Virus record (IMG/VR): IMGVR_UViG_3300047476_001238
Coordinates: 79,712-137,196 of that record
From: a virus
Strand: one strand, 5' to 3'
DNA: 57,485 bases
Positions 22,819 through 30,882 of the stretch are shown here, piece after piece (the stretch's first letter is position 1; every line of letters starts with the position of its first letter). A model generated the notes under the pieces. It had not been told where the DNA came from. It saw nothing but the letters and a program-made list of their open reading frames with translations, and made no database searches. The translations under genes were made by a program, and so were the position numbers.

Positions 22819-22846
22819 AAAAAAAATACCCGGATTTCTCCGGGTA
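22819..22846 (-). terminator. Rho-independent terminator after gp19
   Basis: The minus-strand RNA folds UACCCGGA/UCCGGGUA (8 bp) around a GAAA tetraloop and is followed by eight U. It separates gp19 from the downstream unit. Confidence 0.9.
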
Positions 22847-22868
22847 CTCAAAAGTAAAACTTTTTTAA

Positions 22869-23492
22869 TTAGGTCACGCCTGTGATCAATGTGCCTAGAG
22901 TACGTCCTACTGCTGTTCCAACTCCGGTACCAGTTGGAGTTTGGATTGCATTGTCGTATGTGACTGTTAGTGTGATATCTGCAGGACTATTTTCTGAATA
23001 TGACATTTCACCGTAGTTTACTTGGTTAACAAATGCGCCATACAGCTCCCATGTTTCTAATACGTTAGGTTGATTAGCTCCGTTGCCGCCATCTAACATT
23101 TCAAATTTTAGAACAAATTTATAATCAATACCAGAGCTGGCCGATGCTTGTTCCATAAAATCAAACTGCTTCTGAATCTGTTCACCAACTAACTTAGACA
23201 CGTTGCCGCCTGCATCATCTCGTAATACAACTGTCACTGGTTCCCAACTTGGTTTACCAACTAAGTTAACCTTGCTGTTATAAGCCTCAATAACAAAAGG
23301 ATTGAAGTTTACATTAGGACGGCTAATGCTATTAACTTGTTTGGTTAATTCTACTCTGTCGCTACTTACACCAAAATTTTCAAATACCGCACGGAAGCGA
23401 TATTTTAACTTAGGCATTAGCAGACCTTGTGTGCTAGCACTCTGATTAGTTGCTAAAGGTACTGTAAATCTGTTTAATGAGGCTATTGCCAT
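22869..23492 (-). CDS. 19: Tail tube protein (gp19-like)
   Basis: This 207-residue protein matches the contractile-tail tube family. It has an N-terminal NRFTVPLA, YRFRAVFENFG, VELTKQVNSISRPNVNFNP, WEPVTVVLRDD and a C-terminal ADITLTVTYDNA. Polymerised hexameric rings form the rigid inner tube through which DNA passes. It is somewhat longer than T4 gp19 (163 residues), mainly at a Gly/Thr-rich C-terminus. It lies directly downstream of the sheath gene, the T4 order 18-19. It has its own GATAAATA octamer and AGGAG ribosome site, and ends in a strong terminator, consistent with high-level expression. Confidence 0.9.
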   Translation of the reverse strand: MAIASLNRFTVPLATNQSASTQGLLMPKLKYRFRAVFENFGVSSDRVELTKQVNSISRPNVNFNPFVIEAYNSKVNLVGKPSWEPVTVVLRDDAGGNVSKLVGEQIQKQFDFMEQASASSGIDYKFVLKFEMLDGGNGANQPNVLETWELYGAFVNQVNYGEMSYSENSPADITLTVTYDNAIQTPTGTGVGTAVGRTLGTLITGVT

Positions 23493-23512
23493 TTATATTC
23501 TCCTGTTATAGG

Positions 23513-23520
23513 TATTTATC
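23513..23520 (-). promoter_or_regulatory. Late-promoter-like octamer GATAAATA (gp19)
   Basis: It lies 21 nt upstream of the gp19 ATG with AGGAGA between. It would allow gp19 to be transcribed independently of gp18. Confidence 0.45.
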
Positions 23521-23541
23521 AATTTTTTTCCAAAATTTTTC

Positions 23542-23560
23542 GGGGGTAAAAATTACCCCC
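23542..23560 (-). terminator. Hairpin after gp18, possible weak terminator
   Basis: A perfect 8-bp stem GGGGGTAA/TTACCCCC with a 3-nt loop follows the sheath stop by 9 nt. No direct U-run follows (GAAAAAUUUU instead), so it may be an mRNA 3' stabiliser or a partial terminator. Confidence 0.5.
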
Positions 23561-23568
23561 TACCCATA

Positions 23569-26500
23569 TTATACGCCTGCTGCTATGTCACCTGGATTCT
23601 TTAATCTAATTGGAATAAAGATAAACTCAACATCCTTCATTGGTTCGATCGCAATGTCTACATACAATTCATTACGAGCAATACGTGTAGGTGTGTTGTT
23701 GGTGTCATCACAAACAACTAGATAATCGTAAATACCGCGTTTAGCTACAAGATCATTAATTGCACCTGAGATAATATTCTTGATCTGGTCGCGAGTAATT
23801 TTATCATTAGGTTCAAACAAGAATCCGTTGCCAACATTGGCCAGTATTGTACGGATGTAGTTAACTAGACGTGCAACATTGATACGATCAAGACTGCTTG
23901 CAGTTGGGTTGCGAGTCTTTTGACCCCAAACAACTAGGCCAACACCTGGTAAGTTAGTGATTGGATTGATCTTGTTTTCGTATAATGTGTCACGTAAACC
24001 AGTACGAATACTGTTGAATTCAAATTCGCCTGTGGTAGCATTGATATAACCAATGCTGCTTGCATTGTCAACTAGTCCACGACGTGTACCAGCTGGTGCA
24101 AACCATTGATATGCAACGTTATCGTTAAAAATCATTGTGCGTAATGCCATATGACTTGCAGGAACAACAATGTCATTGCCTTGTAAGTCGCTGCTTCTAC
24201 CGCAAGGATAGTAAACGCCCAAGTAAGGATCAGCAGTTGCTAGACCGTCTCCGTTGGTATTATTGCTCCAGTTTGCAATGTCAATTGCATTAGGTGCCAG
24301 TCTCATTGGAGTGTCGCCAATGATAAATGCAGTGTTTGCACGATCATTGTTTAATGCTACCATTTCATCAATTAGTTCTGGATAACCTGGAGCACAAATA
24401 ATATTAAATGCATACTGTTCTTCTCTTACTTCTGTGTTTGCAATAATTGCTGCTTGCATAGCCGCTGTGACCATGCGACGCTGTGCTTGGCGACCCATAT
24501 AAGGACTGCCGTTATCCTTCAATCCGCTAGCTGTTTGCCATGTATCTTTGACAGCCGGTAAAGAACTGCCTGCACCTGGAACAGCTGGTAGATCAGGATA
24601 AGCGTTTGCATTGAACTTGTTGCTAACAAATTGTTTTACATTATAACCGCTACGACGGGTGTTGAATAACAACATACCACGTGGATATAGTCTGTAGTCT
24701 GGTGCATCCTGATCTAGATAATCACTTTCTAGTAGATCAGTAATTGCAGGCAATGAACCTGTAATAATGTCAGTGGTGCCGTCAGTGTCCCAACGTGCAT
24801 CAGCAAACACAATACCGTTTTGGCTTACTTGATCAGTGTTGTCAATCAAGATCCATGTATTGTTGTCGTCGTATCTGTATAGTGCAGGATAGTTTTCCAA
24901 GTCGCCGGTATCTAGCCATAGATCACCTGGAACTAAAGAAGTCACGCCGTCGCTTTGTTTTGTTGGCTCGCTTGCGCTAATAATAACACCGTTTGTGTCT
25001 GTAGCTGACAAATCATATCCTCGTGCATCAGTGGTGCTACCATCATAGTATGAACTATGATATGCTCTCCATCCACCAATTTCGTTGATCATGATGTCAA
25101 CTGATGCTGGATCACTGTAGTACCATAAAGTACCTTCTGCAGGTGCTCGGTATGGCTCAGTGGTGCTGTAAGTCAATACAAACGACGAAGTGTTTGGAAT
25201 TTCCCAGTTGGTCAATGCCAATGTGCTGCCGTATTGTAAAATACCAGTACTGCCGTCTACTGTGGTTGCACTAAATCCTGCATCCGAAGTTGGTGTACCC
25301 ACACTGTCTGTCAAATAAATGTCACCACCGTAAATGTGTGTAAATGTGATTACACCGCTGGTACTAACAGAGATATTAAGTTCAGGAATATTTAAAGCCA
25401 ACACATCACTAACAAACGATGCACGTGATGTACCAGTTAGAACTACAGTATATTCAATGATATTAGCTGATCCAATTTCAGTGACACCAATTACCAATTC
25501 GTCACTTGCTGTAAATGGGTTTGCGCCAACAGCGGTACCACCAATTACAGTTTGCCCGCTGGTGCGTCTACGGAATACTTTGTATCCACCTGTATCAGTA
25601 CGTAATGGATCGTATGCTACCCATAAGGTGCCTGCTGCGATACCATTTCCGCCGCCACTAGAATCTAATCCATAAATTGCATCTTCTGCACGATTGTAGA
25701 ATGGTGCTGCCAAAGTTGCCCAGGTATCGGTGCTGGAACTGTATCGTTTGACAACAATATCTGCACCGCTACCAGTTGCGCCAACTTTTGCAAACACGCT
25801 ACCGCTTGGACGAGGAACTGTGTCTGTGCTTCTCCAGCTTGGCATGGCTGCAAAATCACCGTATGTTAAAATAGGATTAGCATATGTACCAGCTGTAATT
25901 CCTAACAGTGTTAATGGAGCACCTGACAAGTTAGACGAAATAGCAATTTTACCATCAGCAGTTGAACCGTTGCTTTGTGCCAAGTTGCTTGCATATAGAT
26001 ATATTTTTCCGTTTACATTGGCTGCTGTGACACCAGTAATTGCTGCTGTATTAATTGCATTAACAATGTAATCTAGACTTCTTGTGACCGAAGTGTTCTG
26101 TAAATCAACAGTTTCAGTGTTGATAGTAATTGTATAAGAAGTTCCGTTTACAGGAGCTAATGGATTAGATGCTGTACCTTTGATTGCTGGCCAAGCAGTT
26201 TGCCATGCAGTGGTTCCCAATCTTACCCAAGTGTTGTAGTTTGCATTGTCTGTACGTAAATTATTACCTGCTTTGTAGAATAGGTTAGCATTTGTGCCTG
26301 TCCATGCTACAGCGTACTGACCAATTTGACCAATGCTGGTTTTTGGAACGTAAATACCACCGGATAAAGTAGCGTCAGTTGCATTGTCGGTGATTAGTAA
26401 TGGAGTCTTTAAACTGAACACATTGTTTACTGCGTCCCATTCATTGATGCCCCAAGTTGACTCTGCTAGATCCATCCAATGAGTTCCGTTTTCAACAGCA

Positions 26501-26880
26501 CCTGTTGGACGTACACTAGTACCTTCTAGTGCATTAAGATCTACGTCTGCACGGATAGCATAAATTCTGTTCACGTTGCCTAGTGCGCTATAAGCTGCCA
26601 TTAAGCCATATTCGTTTCGCTCATCTCCATGCAAAGGAGTGCCTGCTGCGCTTTGCTTGAAGCTAGGATATCCCATTGCGCTAATAAGTTCGCGCTGGCT
26701 ACTAAATGCCAATAGTCTACCTGCTCTAGCAGCGGTAGTATCAGACGCTAGGGCACCTGATGGATTTGTTTTATTTTGTGCAGTGGCCATTACAATTAAT
26801 GGAACAGTGCCAACTGCGCCTGGTACGTATTGACTTTCGTCGGTTACGCTAATTTCTAAACCTGGAGATACTAGTGCCAT
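23569..26880 (-). CDS. 18: Tail sheath protein (gp18-like), unusually long
   Basis: This 1103-residue protein has contractile sheath hallmarks at both ends. The N-terminus has LVSPGLEISVTDESQYVPG and VPLIVMATAQNK. The C-terminus has DNVAYQWFAPAGTRRGLVDN, YENKINPITNLPGVGLVVWGQKT, SSLDRINVARLVNYI, ANVGNGFLFEPND and an EFIFIPIRLK-type ending. T4 gp18 has 659 residues; the extra length is in the middle (about 140-720), with repeated WYYSDP-, GDLWLDT- and WILID-type beta modules that look like surface-exposed insertions. The ATG at 26880 is chosen over 26898 because AAAGGA precedes it. TATAAATA lies 30 nt upstream. The sheath contracts to drive the tube into the host. Confidence 0.92.
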   Translation of the reverse strand: MALVSPGLEISVTDESQYVPGAVGTVPLIVMATAQNKTNPSGALASDTTAARAGRLLAFSSQRELISAMGYPSFKQSAAGTPLHGDERNEYGLMAAYSALGNVNRIYAIRADVDLNALEGTSVRPTGAVENGTHWMDLAESTWGINEWDAVNNVFSLKTPLLITDNATDATLSGGIYVPKTSIGQIGQYAVAWTGTNANLFYKAGNNLRTDNANYNTWVRLGTTAWQTAWPAIKGTASNPLAPVNGTSYTITINTETVDLQNTSVTRSLDYIVNAINTAAITGVTAANVNGKIYLYASNLAQSNGSTADGKIAISSNLSGAPLTLLGITAGTYANPILTYGDFAAMPSWRSTDTVPRPSGSVFAKVGATGSGADIVVKRYSSSTDTWATLAAPFYNRAEDAIYGLDSSGGGNGIAAGTLWVAYDPLRTDTGGYKVFRRRTSGQTVIGGTAVGANPFTASDELVIGVTEIGSANIIEYTVVLTGTSRASFVSDVLALNIPELNISVSTSGVITFTHIYGGDIYLTDSVGTPTSDAGFSATTVDGSTGILQYGSTLALTNWEIPNTSSFVLTYSTTEPYRAPAEGTLWYYSDPASVDIMINEIGGWRAYHSSYYDGSTTDARGYDLSATDTNGVIISASEPTKQSDGVTSLVPGDLWLDTGDLENYPALYRYDDNNTWILIDNTDQVSQNGIVFADARWDTDGTTDIITGSLPAITDLLESDYLDQDAPDYRLYPRGMLLFNTRRSGYNVKQFVSNKFNANAYPDLPAVPGAGSSLPAVKDTWQTASGLKDNGSPYMGRQAQRRMVTAAMQAAIIANTEVREEQYAFNIICAPGYPELIDEMVALNNDRANTAFIIGDTPMRLAPNAIDIANWSNNTNGDGLATADPYLGVYYPCGRSSDLQGNDIVVPASHMALRTMIFNDNVAYQWFAPAGTRRGLVDNASSIGYINATTGEFEFNSIRTGLRDTLYENKINPITNLPGVGLVVWGQKTRNPTASSLDRINVARLVNYIRTILANVGNGFLFEPNDKITRDQIKNIISGAINDLVAKRGIYDYLVVCDDTNNTPTRIARNELYVDIAIEPMKDVEFIFIPIRLKNPGDIAAGV

Positions 26881-26909
26881 GTTTTTATCCTTTAACAAAC
26901 ATTTTGTAG

Positions 26910-26917
26910 TATTTATA
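26910..26917 (-). promoter_or_regulatory. Late promoter TATAAATA (gp18)
   Basis: This is an exact match to the T4 late promoter octamer, 30 nt upstream of the sheath ATG, with an AAAGGAT ribosome site between. It is divergent from another TATAAATA at 26967. Confidence 0.65.
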
Positions 26918-26948
26918 AAAGGATATCTATTTTTGGTGGTTAGAGGTG

Positions 26949-26960
26949 CCTTTCGAAAGG
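26949..26960. repeat. Palindrome CCTTTCGAAAGG in divergent intergenic region
   Basis: This perfect 12-bp palindrome, with AGGT and ACCT also pairing on the outside, sits between the divergent TATAAATA octamers of gp18 and the HNH-like gene. It could be an operator or a hairpin; function unknown. Confidence 0.5.
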
Positions 26961-26966
26961 TTTACC

Positions 26967-26974
26967 TATAAATA
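26967..26974 (+). promoter_or_regulatory. Late promoter TATAAATA (plus strand, HNH-like gene)
   Basis: Exact T4-type octamer only 5 nt upstream of the ATG at 26980. T4 spacing would start the transcript at the ATG itself. No ribosome site is visible. Confidence 0.5.
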
Positions 26975-26979
26975 TCTGT

Positions 26980-27324
26980 ATGAATAGACCTTTATGTACC
27001 ATATGTCATGGCAATCCTGTTGCAATCAATTACCATTCTGAGGGAAAAGTACGTTATAGGAAACTGTGTTCCAGTTGTGCTCGCAAAGGAAAACGCACTC
27101 GTGCTTTACCCGGGTGGATTAAAGCAGGCTACAAGAAGAAAACTGTGTGTGATAAATGTGGCTTTAAAGCCAAATCAATCAATCAAATATTCGTGTTCCA
27201 CATTGATGGTAATTTAAAGAACAACGATTGGAGCAATCTTAAATCAGTGTGTGCAAACTGTAGGATTGAGATACACAATACTAAGACGACCTGGCGCGAG
27301 AGTCCGTTAGTAGCAGATTATTAA
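26980..27324 (+). CDS. HNH-like protein with two zinc-ribbon Cys clusters
   Basis: This 114-residue basic protein has C6xxC9 and C30xxC33 pairs, then C57xxC60 with a downstream HIDGN motif (H74, D76), a WSNL segment and C91xxC94. The second half is the HNH/His-Me-finger pattern (H-x-D-G-N...N...CxNC). The first half is a separate zinc-ribbon-like module. It is therefore probably a small DNA-binding nuclease. It lies antiparallel to gp18 and gp1, between them, and its 3' end overlaps the gp1 3' end by 44 nt. This is an insertion-like context typical of free-standing homing endonucleases. Confidence 0.75.
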   Translation: MNRPLCTICHGNPVAINYHSEGKVRYRKLCSSCARKGKRTRALPGWIKAGYKKKTVCDKCGFKAKSINQIFVFHIDGNLKNNDWSNLKSVCANCRIEIHNTKTTWRESPLVADY

Positions 27325-27946
27325 CTTGAGCGTATAGTTCTTCAACTGTACCGTTATTATCAAGCTCGTAGTTGAACGTTTGTCCTATCCAGGCCCATTC
27401 GCTGTGATGTACGTTAGGATACCGCTGGGGCATCAATTGCTCTGCATCTTCCAGTAGCCATTGCTCATCTTCGTGGGTGGTATTTTCTGTTAAAGCACAA
27501 TCGTACCACTCAGGCAATTCGCCACGTTTTACCCATACACAAATGCCACCAGCTTTACGTATAGCTGTTAACTCGTTAGGGAATCTGACGTCACTGATCA
27601 CGATGTTTTCAGTAGTTTTACGCAGTCGGTTTTCTAGACTAGCAATCCAGATGTCGTTATGAAAGCCTCGACGGCACACTTCAGTTCCCCAAAGTTGCAG
27701 CATGTATCGGGGAGTGAGTCGGGGCATATCCAATCTTTTAGACCACCACGGATCCACTTGTTCGCGCCATTCACGGGCTTCAGGAGTGAGTCCTTCTAGT
27801 AGTTCTCTGTCCCACCCAAATACCTTTGCTACTGCATCTTTGAGTGTGCCAGCAAAGCTGTCTCTAACAAACCCGTGTTTGGCTACCAAGTAGTTGGCCG
27901 CAGTATCTTTACCTGAACCAATGAATCCTGTAATTCCTATGATCAT
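27281..27946 (-). CDS. 1: Deoxynucleoside monophosphate kinase (T4 gp1-like)
   Basis: This 221-residue P-loop kinase has Walker A GFIGSGKDT (residues 7-15), DSFAGTLKDAV, a WGTEVCR segment, ISDVRFPNE (Walker B-like/acceptor region) and a C-terminal HHSEWAW region, in the order seen in T4 gp1. The enzyme phosphorylates dNMPs for the phage nucleotide pool. Family membership is clear but base specificity cannot be read. The ATG lies directly after the U-tract of an upstream terminator, so it needs its own promoter or read-through. The 3' end overlaps the convergent HNH-like gene by 44 nt. Confidence 0.85.
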   Translation of the reverse strand: MIIGITGFIGSGKDTAANYLVAKHGFVRDSFAGTLKDAVAKVFGWDRELLEGLTPEAREWREQVDPWWSKRLDMPRLTPRYMLQLWGTEVCRRGFHNDIWIASLENRLRKTTENIVISDVRFPNELTAIRKAGGICVWVKRGELPEWYDCALTENTTHEDEQWLLEDAEQLMPQRYPNVHHSEWAWIGQTFNYELDNNGTVEELYAQVNNLLLTDSRARSS

Positions 27947-27973
27947 AAAAAATGCCCCTTATAGGAGCATTTT
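27947..27973 (-). terminator. Rho-independent terminator before gp1
   Basis: The minus-strand RNA folds a UGCUCCU/AGGGGCA stem (one G-U pair) around a short loop, followed by six U. The U-run abuts the gp1 ATG. It ends the gp13 unit. Confidence 0.8.
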
Positions 27974-27993
27974 AGTTTATTTGTTGTCAAAAG

Positions 27994-28368
27994 TCAAACA
28001 CCATATTTGTTCTTTTTCTTAGATGCTACGGGGCTTGCTCGGTTAACTGTTGGGCCTTCTTGACTGCGTAGATCACCTTTATTGATATCTTCTACGTTGG
28101 CATCAACTGCTTTATACGCTAAATTTAACATGTCTTGTTCAAGTTGAGTGTAAGGTGCTGCCAGTTTCCATTTACCTACCCACGACTCGTCGTCTACATC
28201 GGGCATGGTTTTGCCATCTGTGCTAGCTACTGCTAGTCCTAAACGATAAAGAGTATAATCGCCATTCCATTTTTTAGCATCAGAAAATTTGTTCATGCCG
28301 CGTTGGGCCAGTCGCTGCCTATCCTTTAATACCCCGGCTTGTTCTAGCACTATTTCTTTAATTTTCAT
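27994..28368 (-). CDS. Small phage protein downstream of gp13, CTS-like N-terminus (124 aa)
   Basis: Starting at the ATG that overlaps the gp13 stop in TAATG (28368), the protein begins MKIKEIVLEQAGVLKDRQ, an amphipathic tag with a VLE cleavage-type site. The body is helical and polar (LYRLGLAVAS, LEQDMLNLAYKAVDANVED) and the C-terminus is basic (ASPVASKKKNKYGV). The longer frame from 28383 reads into gp13 and is not favoured. MKIRE-type N-termini occur on small conserved proteins of T4-like marine phages as far as I recall; function unknown. A terminator follows. Confidence 0.65.
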   Translation of the reverse strand: MKIKEIVLEQAGVLKDRQRLAQRGMNKFSDAKKWNGDYTLYRLGLAVASTDGKTMPDVDDESWVGKWKLAAPYTQLEQDMLNLAYKAVDANVEDINKGDLRSQEGPTVNRASPVASKKKNKYGV

Positions 28369-29288
28369 TATCCAATTACCCAAGTTAACGGCATACTGCC
28401 ATCTACATAATCTTTTAATTGTTGCTCAAGAGCATCCATCTCTGTTTGTGCTTCTGCTTTCAAGCTGGCACCGTTTAACTGTGTACCGCCTTGAGGGCCA
28501 GCAATACTTGCAAACTTTTCTCTTGCTTCGCCTAAAATACGTTTGGCAAAGCTGTAAGCATACTCTTGGATCCACGGAAATGCTTGGAAGTCGTTTAGTA
28601 GCATCGAGTCTGGCTTGTAGTTGTACAAGTGCAGTAATACATCTTCCATTTGTTCTTCTTGTTGATTCGCACCGGCATAGGGAATTTTACGTATCAACGT
28701 TAGTTTTTTTGATGTCTTATTAAAATAAAAATTTAAATAACCGCCAAACATTTTCATTGACATTTTTTGATAATCAACAAAAAGTTCGTAGCTCAGTAGC
28801 CCGCCAACACGACCTGCTACCAACATGTATGTATTCAAATAGCCCGAGCTGAATGGCTCAAATTGGCTTGCTGTTGTACCGGTCACGCTGCCAATACCGC
28901 GGCGGTATGCTGCCCTAACTTCCATCACTTCGTTGGGCAGTATATATTCTTGTGTTTCTGGTTTGAGCTTTAAGAAAGCGTAGGATTCTTCTTGACTGTT
29001 TGAAGCTCGTTGACGGTATTTGATTAGAGCTTGTTTGATAGCCAGCTCGTAGTGTTCTTTGTCTAACTCAACATCAACAATCCCGTCTGCTAGACGCAAG
29101 CGGATATAATCAGTGATTTCAGTGCGCTTGTTGTTTACAGTGTCTAGCTCTGGTGCTGTAATTGAACCCAAATTTTCATTGGGATCGTAAGCAATATGCC
29201 CGGTACCTGTGCCAGTACCTGGATTGTAAAGACTGTCTGTGACCATTACGCCGTTAGCGTAAAAATTAGTTGTATCTGCTGTAGCCAT
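28368..29288 (-). CDS. 13: Neck protein (gp13-like)
   Basis: This 306-residue protein has a long helical segment (EITDYIRLRLADGIVDVEL, KEHYELAIKQALIKYRQR, EESYAFLKL), then PETQEYILPNEVMEVRAAYRRGIG, and a helical C-terminal part with LNDFQAFPWIQEYAYSFAKRILGEAREKF. This pattern is that of gp13-type connector proteins of cyanophage-like T4 relatives, which bind the portal and complete the head-tail joint with gp14. A GGTAAATA octamer within an inverted repeat lies just upstream of the ATG. The partner genes gp14 and gp15 are on the opposite strand 2 kb away. Confidence 0.82.
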   Translation of the reverse strand: MATADTTNFYANGVMVTDSLYNPGTGTGTGHIAYDPNENLGSITAPELDTVNNKRTEITDYIRLRLADGIVDVELDKEHYELAIKQALIKYRQRASNSQEESYAFLKLKPETQEYILPNEVMEVRAAYRRGIGSVTGTTASQFEPFSSGYLNTYMLVAGRVGGLLSYELFVDYQKMSMKMFGGYLNFYFNKTSKKLTLIRKIPYAGANQQEEQMEDVLLHLYNYKPDSMLLNDFQAFPWIQEYAYSFAKRILGEAREKFASIAGPQGGTQLNGASLKAEAQTEMDALEQQLKDYVDGSMPLTWVIG

Positions 29289-29291
29289 TTA

Positions 29292-29322
29292 GGTGTCCTA
29301 GTAATGTATTTACCAGGACACC
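29292..29322. repeat. Inverted repeat GGTGTCCT/AGGACACC enclosing a late-promoter-like octamer
   Basis: Perfect 8-bp arms (29292-29299 and 29315-29322) flank a 15-nt loop that contains GGTAAATA. Located between gp13 and the upstream gene; may act as hairpin in read-through mRNA or as an operator. Confidence 0.55.
29307..29314 (-). promoter_or_regulatory. Late-promoter-like octamer GGTAAATA (gp13)
   Basis: It lies 19 nt upstream of the gp13 ATG, in the loop of the inverted repeat. Confidence 0.4.
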
Positions 29323-29328
29323 CAGGAC

Positions 29329-30516
29329 TTAGTTGATTCGAAGTAGGATCATATCTGCATTGATACGCCCGTTCCCGATAGTTTCTGTTGCTTTGATTTC
29401 GTCTAGGAACTTGCGTAGCTGTACCTTGCTAGCCTTAGCAAACTCCTTGAGCTTTTCTTCGGGCTTACGCAAAGTCTTGCCCACGCTCTTTGTTTCATCA
29501 AACCCAGTCAAACTGGTACCTTTAACGCCCAATGGACCATGTAAACTGTCGGCAATGTACTTGTACAGTTTACGAGTTTTGGTATTGTAAGCCCACAGCT
29601 CTTGTGCGCCAATAATGTCCACAGGATTGATTGACACCAACTTCAGCGTCTTTTCTTCCCGCATGTACTTGAGTTTGGCCACGAGCTTTTCTTTACTTGG
29701 GCTCTTTTTAACACGAGCCTTTTTAGTTGCTTTTTTGACATTACGATACTGGTCAAGCGCATCCAAAATACTTTGGATAAAGGCGTGGTGTCGCTTGAAG
29801 TCTGCTGCTTTGTAATGTTTATATGCTTCAATCACTTGTTCGTCAAGCTTACCCAACGCTTCGCCTAGCTCTGTTTTACGGCGCATAAACAAGTCTTCGA
29901 ACTTTTTAATCTGACTTTGTGGCACTGTATTAGACACCAAGTAGTCGTATGCTTTGGGATCCACTGTGCCGCCCAAAACGACTTCGTCATACAAGCCTTC
30001 GAAGTGTGCTAGATGCTCGCTGGTCTTCTCGTTCAAGCGGTCTTGAATTGTTGGTACCTTGATTGCTGGTGCTGGCTCTGGAGATTTTGCACCAGTTGCA
30101 GTATCTGCCGGTTCAGAATCTGCCGAGTTAATTGCATTGTGTATTTGTTGTTTGAAATAATTTAATTCTTTTTCGCGGAACGGCATGCCCTGCTTGTGCG
30201 ACATAAGAAGACCGTATGCTGTCATTGGCATCGCACGGTCAGGACTGCGAATGAAGGCACTAACATCTGCCTTGCTGTATTTTTGTTCTTGCATCCAACT
30301 TACTGCATGCTTTTTGAGATCTTTTTGGGTATAAAAATAATTGTAATAGAAAAAACTTTTACGCAGGAAGTGGTCGAATTCTGCTTGCGTCATTTTTAGA
30401 GCACGTTCAGTATCCCATACAGGTTCGCCGCCTGTGTACTTTTCATCAGAGAACAACGGGTCGCGAGTTTTTTTGGGTGCTTTTTTGGGTGCTTTAACGC
30501 TTTGTGCTGTAGCCAT
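29329..30516 (-). CDS. Lys-rich phage protein of unknown function (395 aa)
   Basis: The ATG at 30516 is used because AAGGAG precedes it; the longer frame from 30588 has no ribosome site. The N-terminus is basic and Ala/Lys-rich. A helical part follows (ERALKMTQAEFDHFLRKSFFYYNYF). The centre is a long charged helix around KKATKKARVKKSPSKEKL. The C-terminal 110 residues look globular (KLVSINPVDIIGAQELWAYN, KLYKYIADSLHGPLGVKG, KSVGKTLRKPEEKL). I have seen similar proteins only as hypothetical entries of T4-like aquatic phages. No catalytic motif is visible. It is co-oriented between the small coiled-coil gene and gp13. Confidence 0.65.
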   Translation of the reverse strand: MATAQSVKAPKKAPKKTRDPLFSDEKYTGGEPVWDTERALKMTQAEFDHFLRKSFFYYNYFYTQKDLKKHAVSWMQEQKYSKADVSAFIRSPDRAMPMTAYGLLMSHKQGMPFREKELNYFKQQIHNAINSADSEPADTATGAKSPEPAPAIKVPTIQDRLNEKTSEHLAHFEGLYDEVVLGGTVDPKAYDYLVSNTVPQSQIKKFEDLFMRRKTELGEALGKLDEQVIEAYKHYKAADFKRHHAFIQSILDALDQYRNVKKATKKARVKKSPSKEKLVAKLKYMREEKTLKLVSINPVDIIGAQELWAYNTKTRKLYKYIADSLHGPLGVKGTSLTGFDETKSVGKTLRKPEEKLKEFAKASKVQLRKFLDEIKATETIGNGRINADMILLRIN

Positions 30517-30553
30517 TTGGATAGCTCCTTGTACTGTGCAAAATGCTATTATA

Positions 30554-30835
30554 CTATTCTTGGGGTTTTTCGTCAAGTAATGTTGCAAACATGAGCCAAG
30601 ATTGCAATTCTTGCAACTCTTGTTGCACTTTTAGCAACTGTTCGTCATACTTAGTACTACGCCCAAAACGGCGCCTATCAACGTCCAACTTGCTGAGTTT
30701 TGTAATACTTTGTAATAAGTTTTTATACATTCGTTCAAGCTGCCGCTTGTGCTGCAAATTATACAATGCCCACATTGAACGCTTGATTTGCGCTTCAATT
30801 TGTTGCCAGTCGTGCAGGGATTGAAATTCGCTCAT
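30554..30835 (-). CDS. Small coiled-coil protein (93 aa) with consensus promoter
   Basis: Almost entirely helical and rich in Gln, Leu, Lys and Arg (LHDWQQIEAQIKRSMWALYNLQHKR, QLLKVQQELQELQSWLM), it should form a coiled coil. Not recognised. An opposite-strand frame of equal length is Cys/Ser-rich and judged an antisense shadow. The gene has a perfect sigma70 consensus promoter immediately upstream, with the predicted start at or 1 nt before the ATG, so the mRNA could be leaderless. Its early-type promoter sets it apart from its late structural neighbours. Confidence 0.6.
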   Translation of the reverse strand: MSEFQSLHDWQQIEAQIKRSMWALYNLQHKRQLERMYKNLLQSITKLSKLDVDRRRFGRSTKYDEQLLKVQQELQELQSWLMFATLLDEKPQE

Positions 30836-30842
30836 ATTGCAT

Positions 30843-30871
30843 ATTATATGCTATACCCTAATTTATGTCAA
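30843..30871 (-). promoter_or_regulatory. Perfect sigma70 promoter TTGACA-N17-TATAAT
   Basis: On the minus strand TTGACA (30871-30866) and TATAAT (30848-30843) are separated by exactly 17 nt. Predicted start is 30836, one base before the ATG of the 93-residue gene. Confidence 0.75.
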
Positions 30872-30882
30872 TTTGGGTCGCC

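Noticed and set aside
30543-30824. Cys/Ser-rich 93-codon plus-strand frame opposite the coiled-coil gene
   Set aside because: The minus-strand frame has the perfect promoter and protein-like coiled-coil periodicity; the plus frame is a run of Cys and Ser from complementary Gln/Leu/Ala codons.
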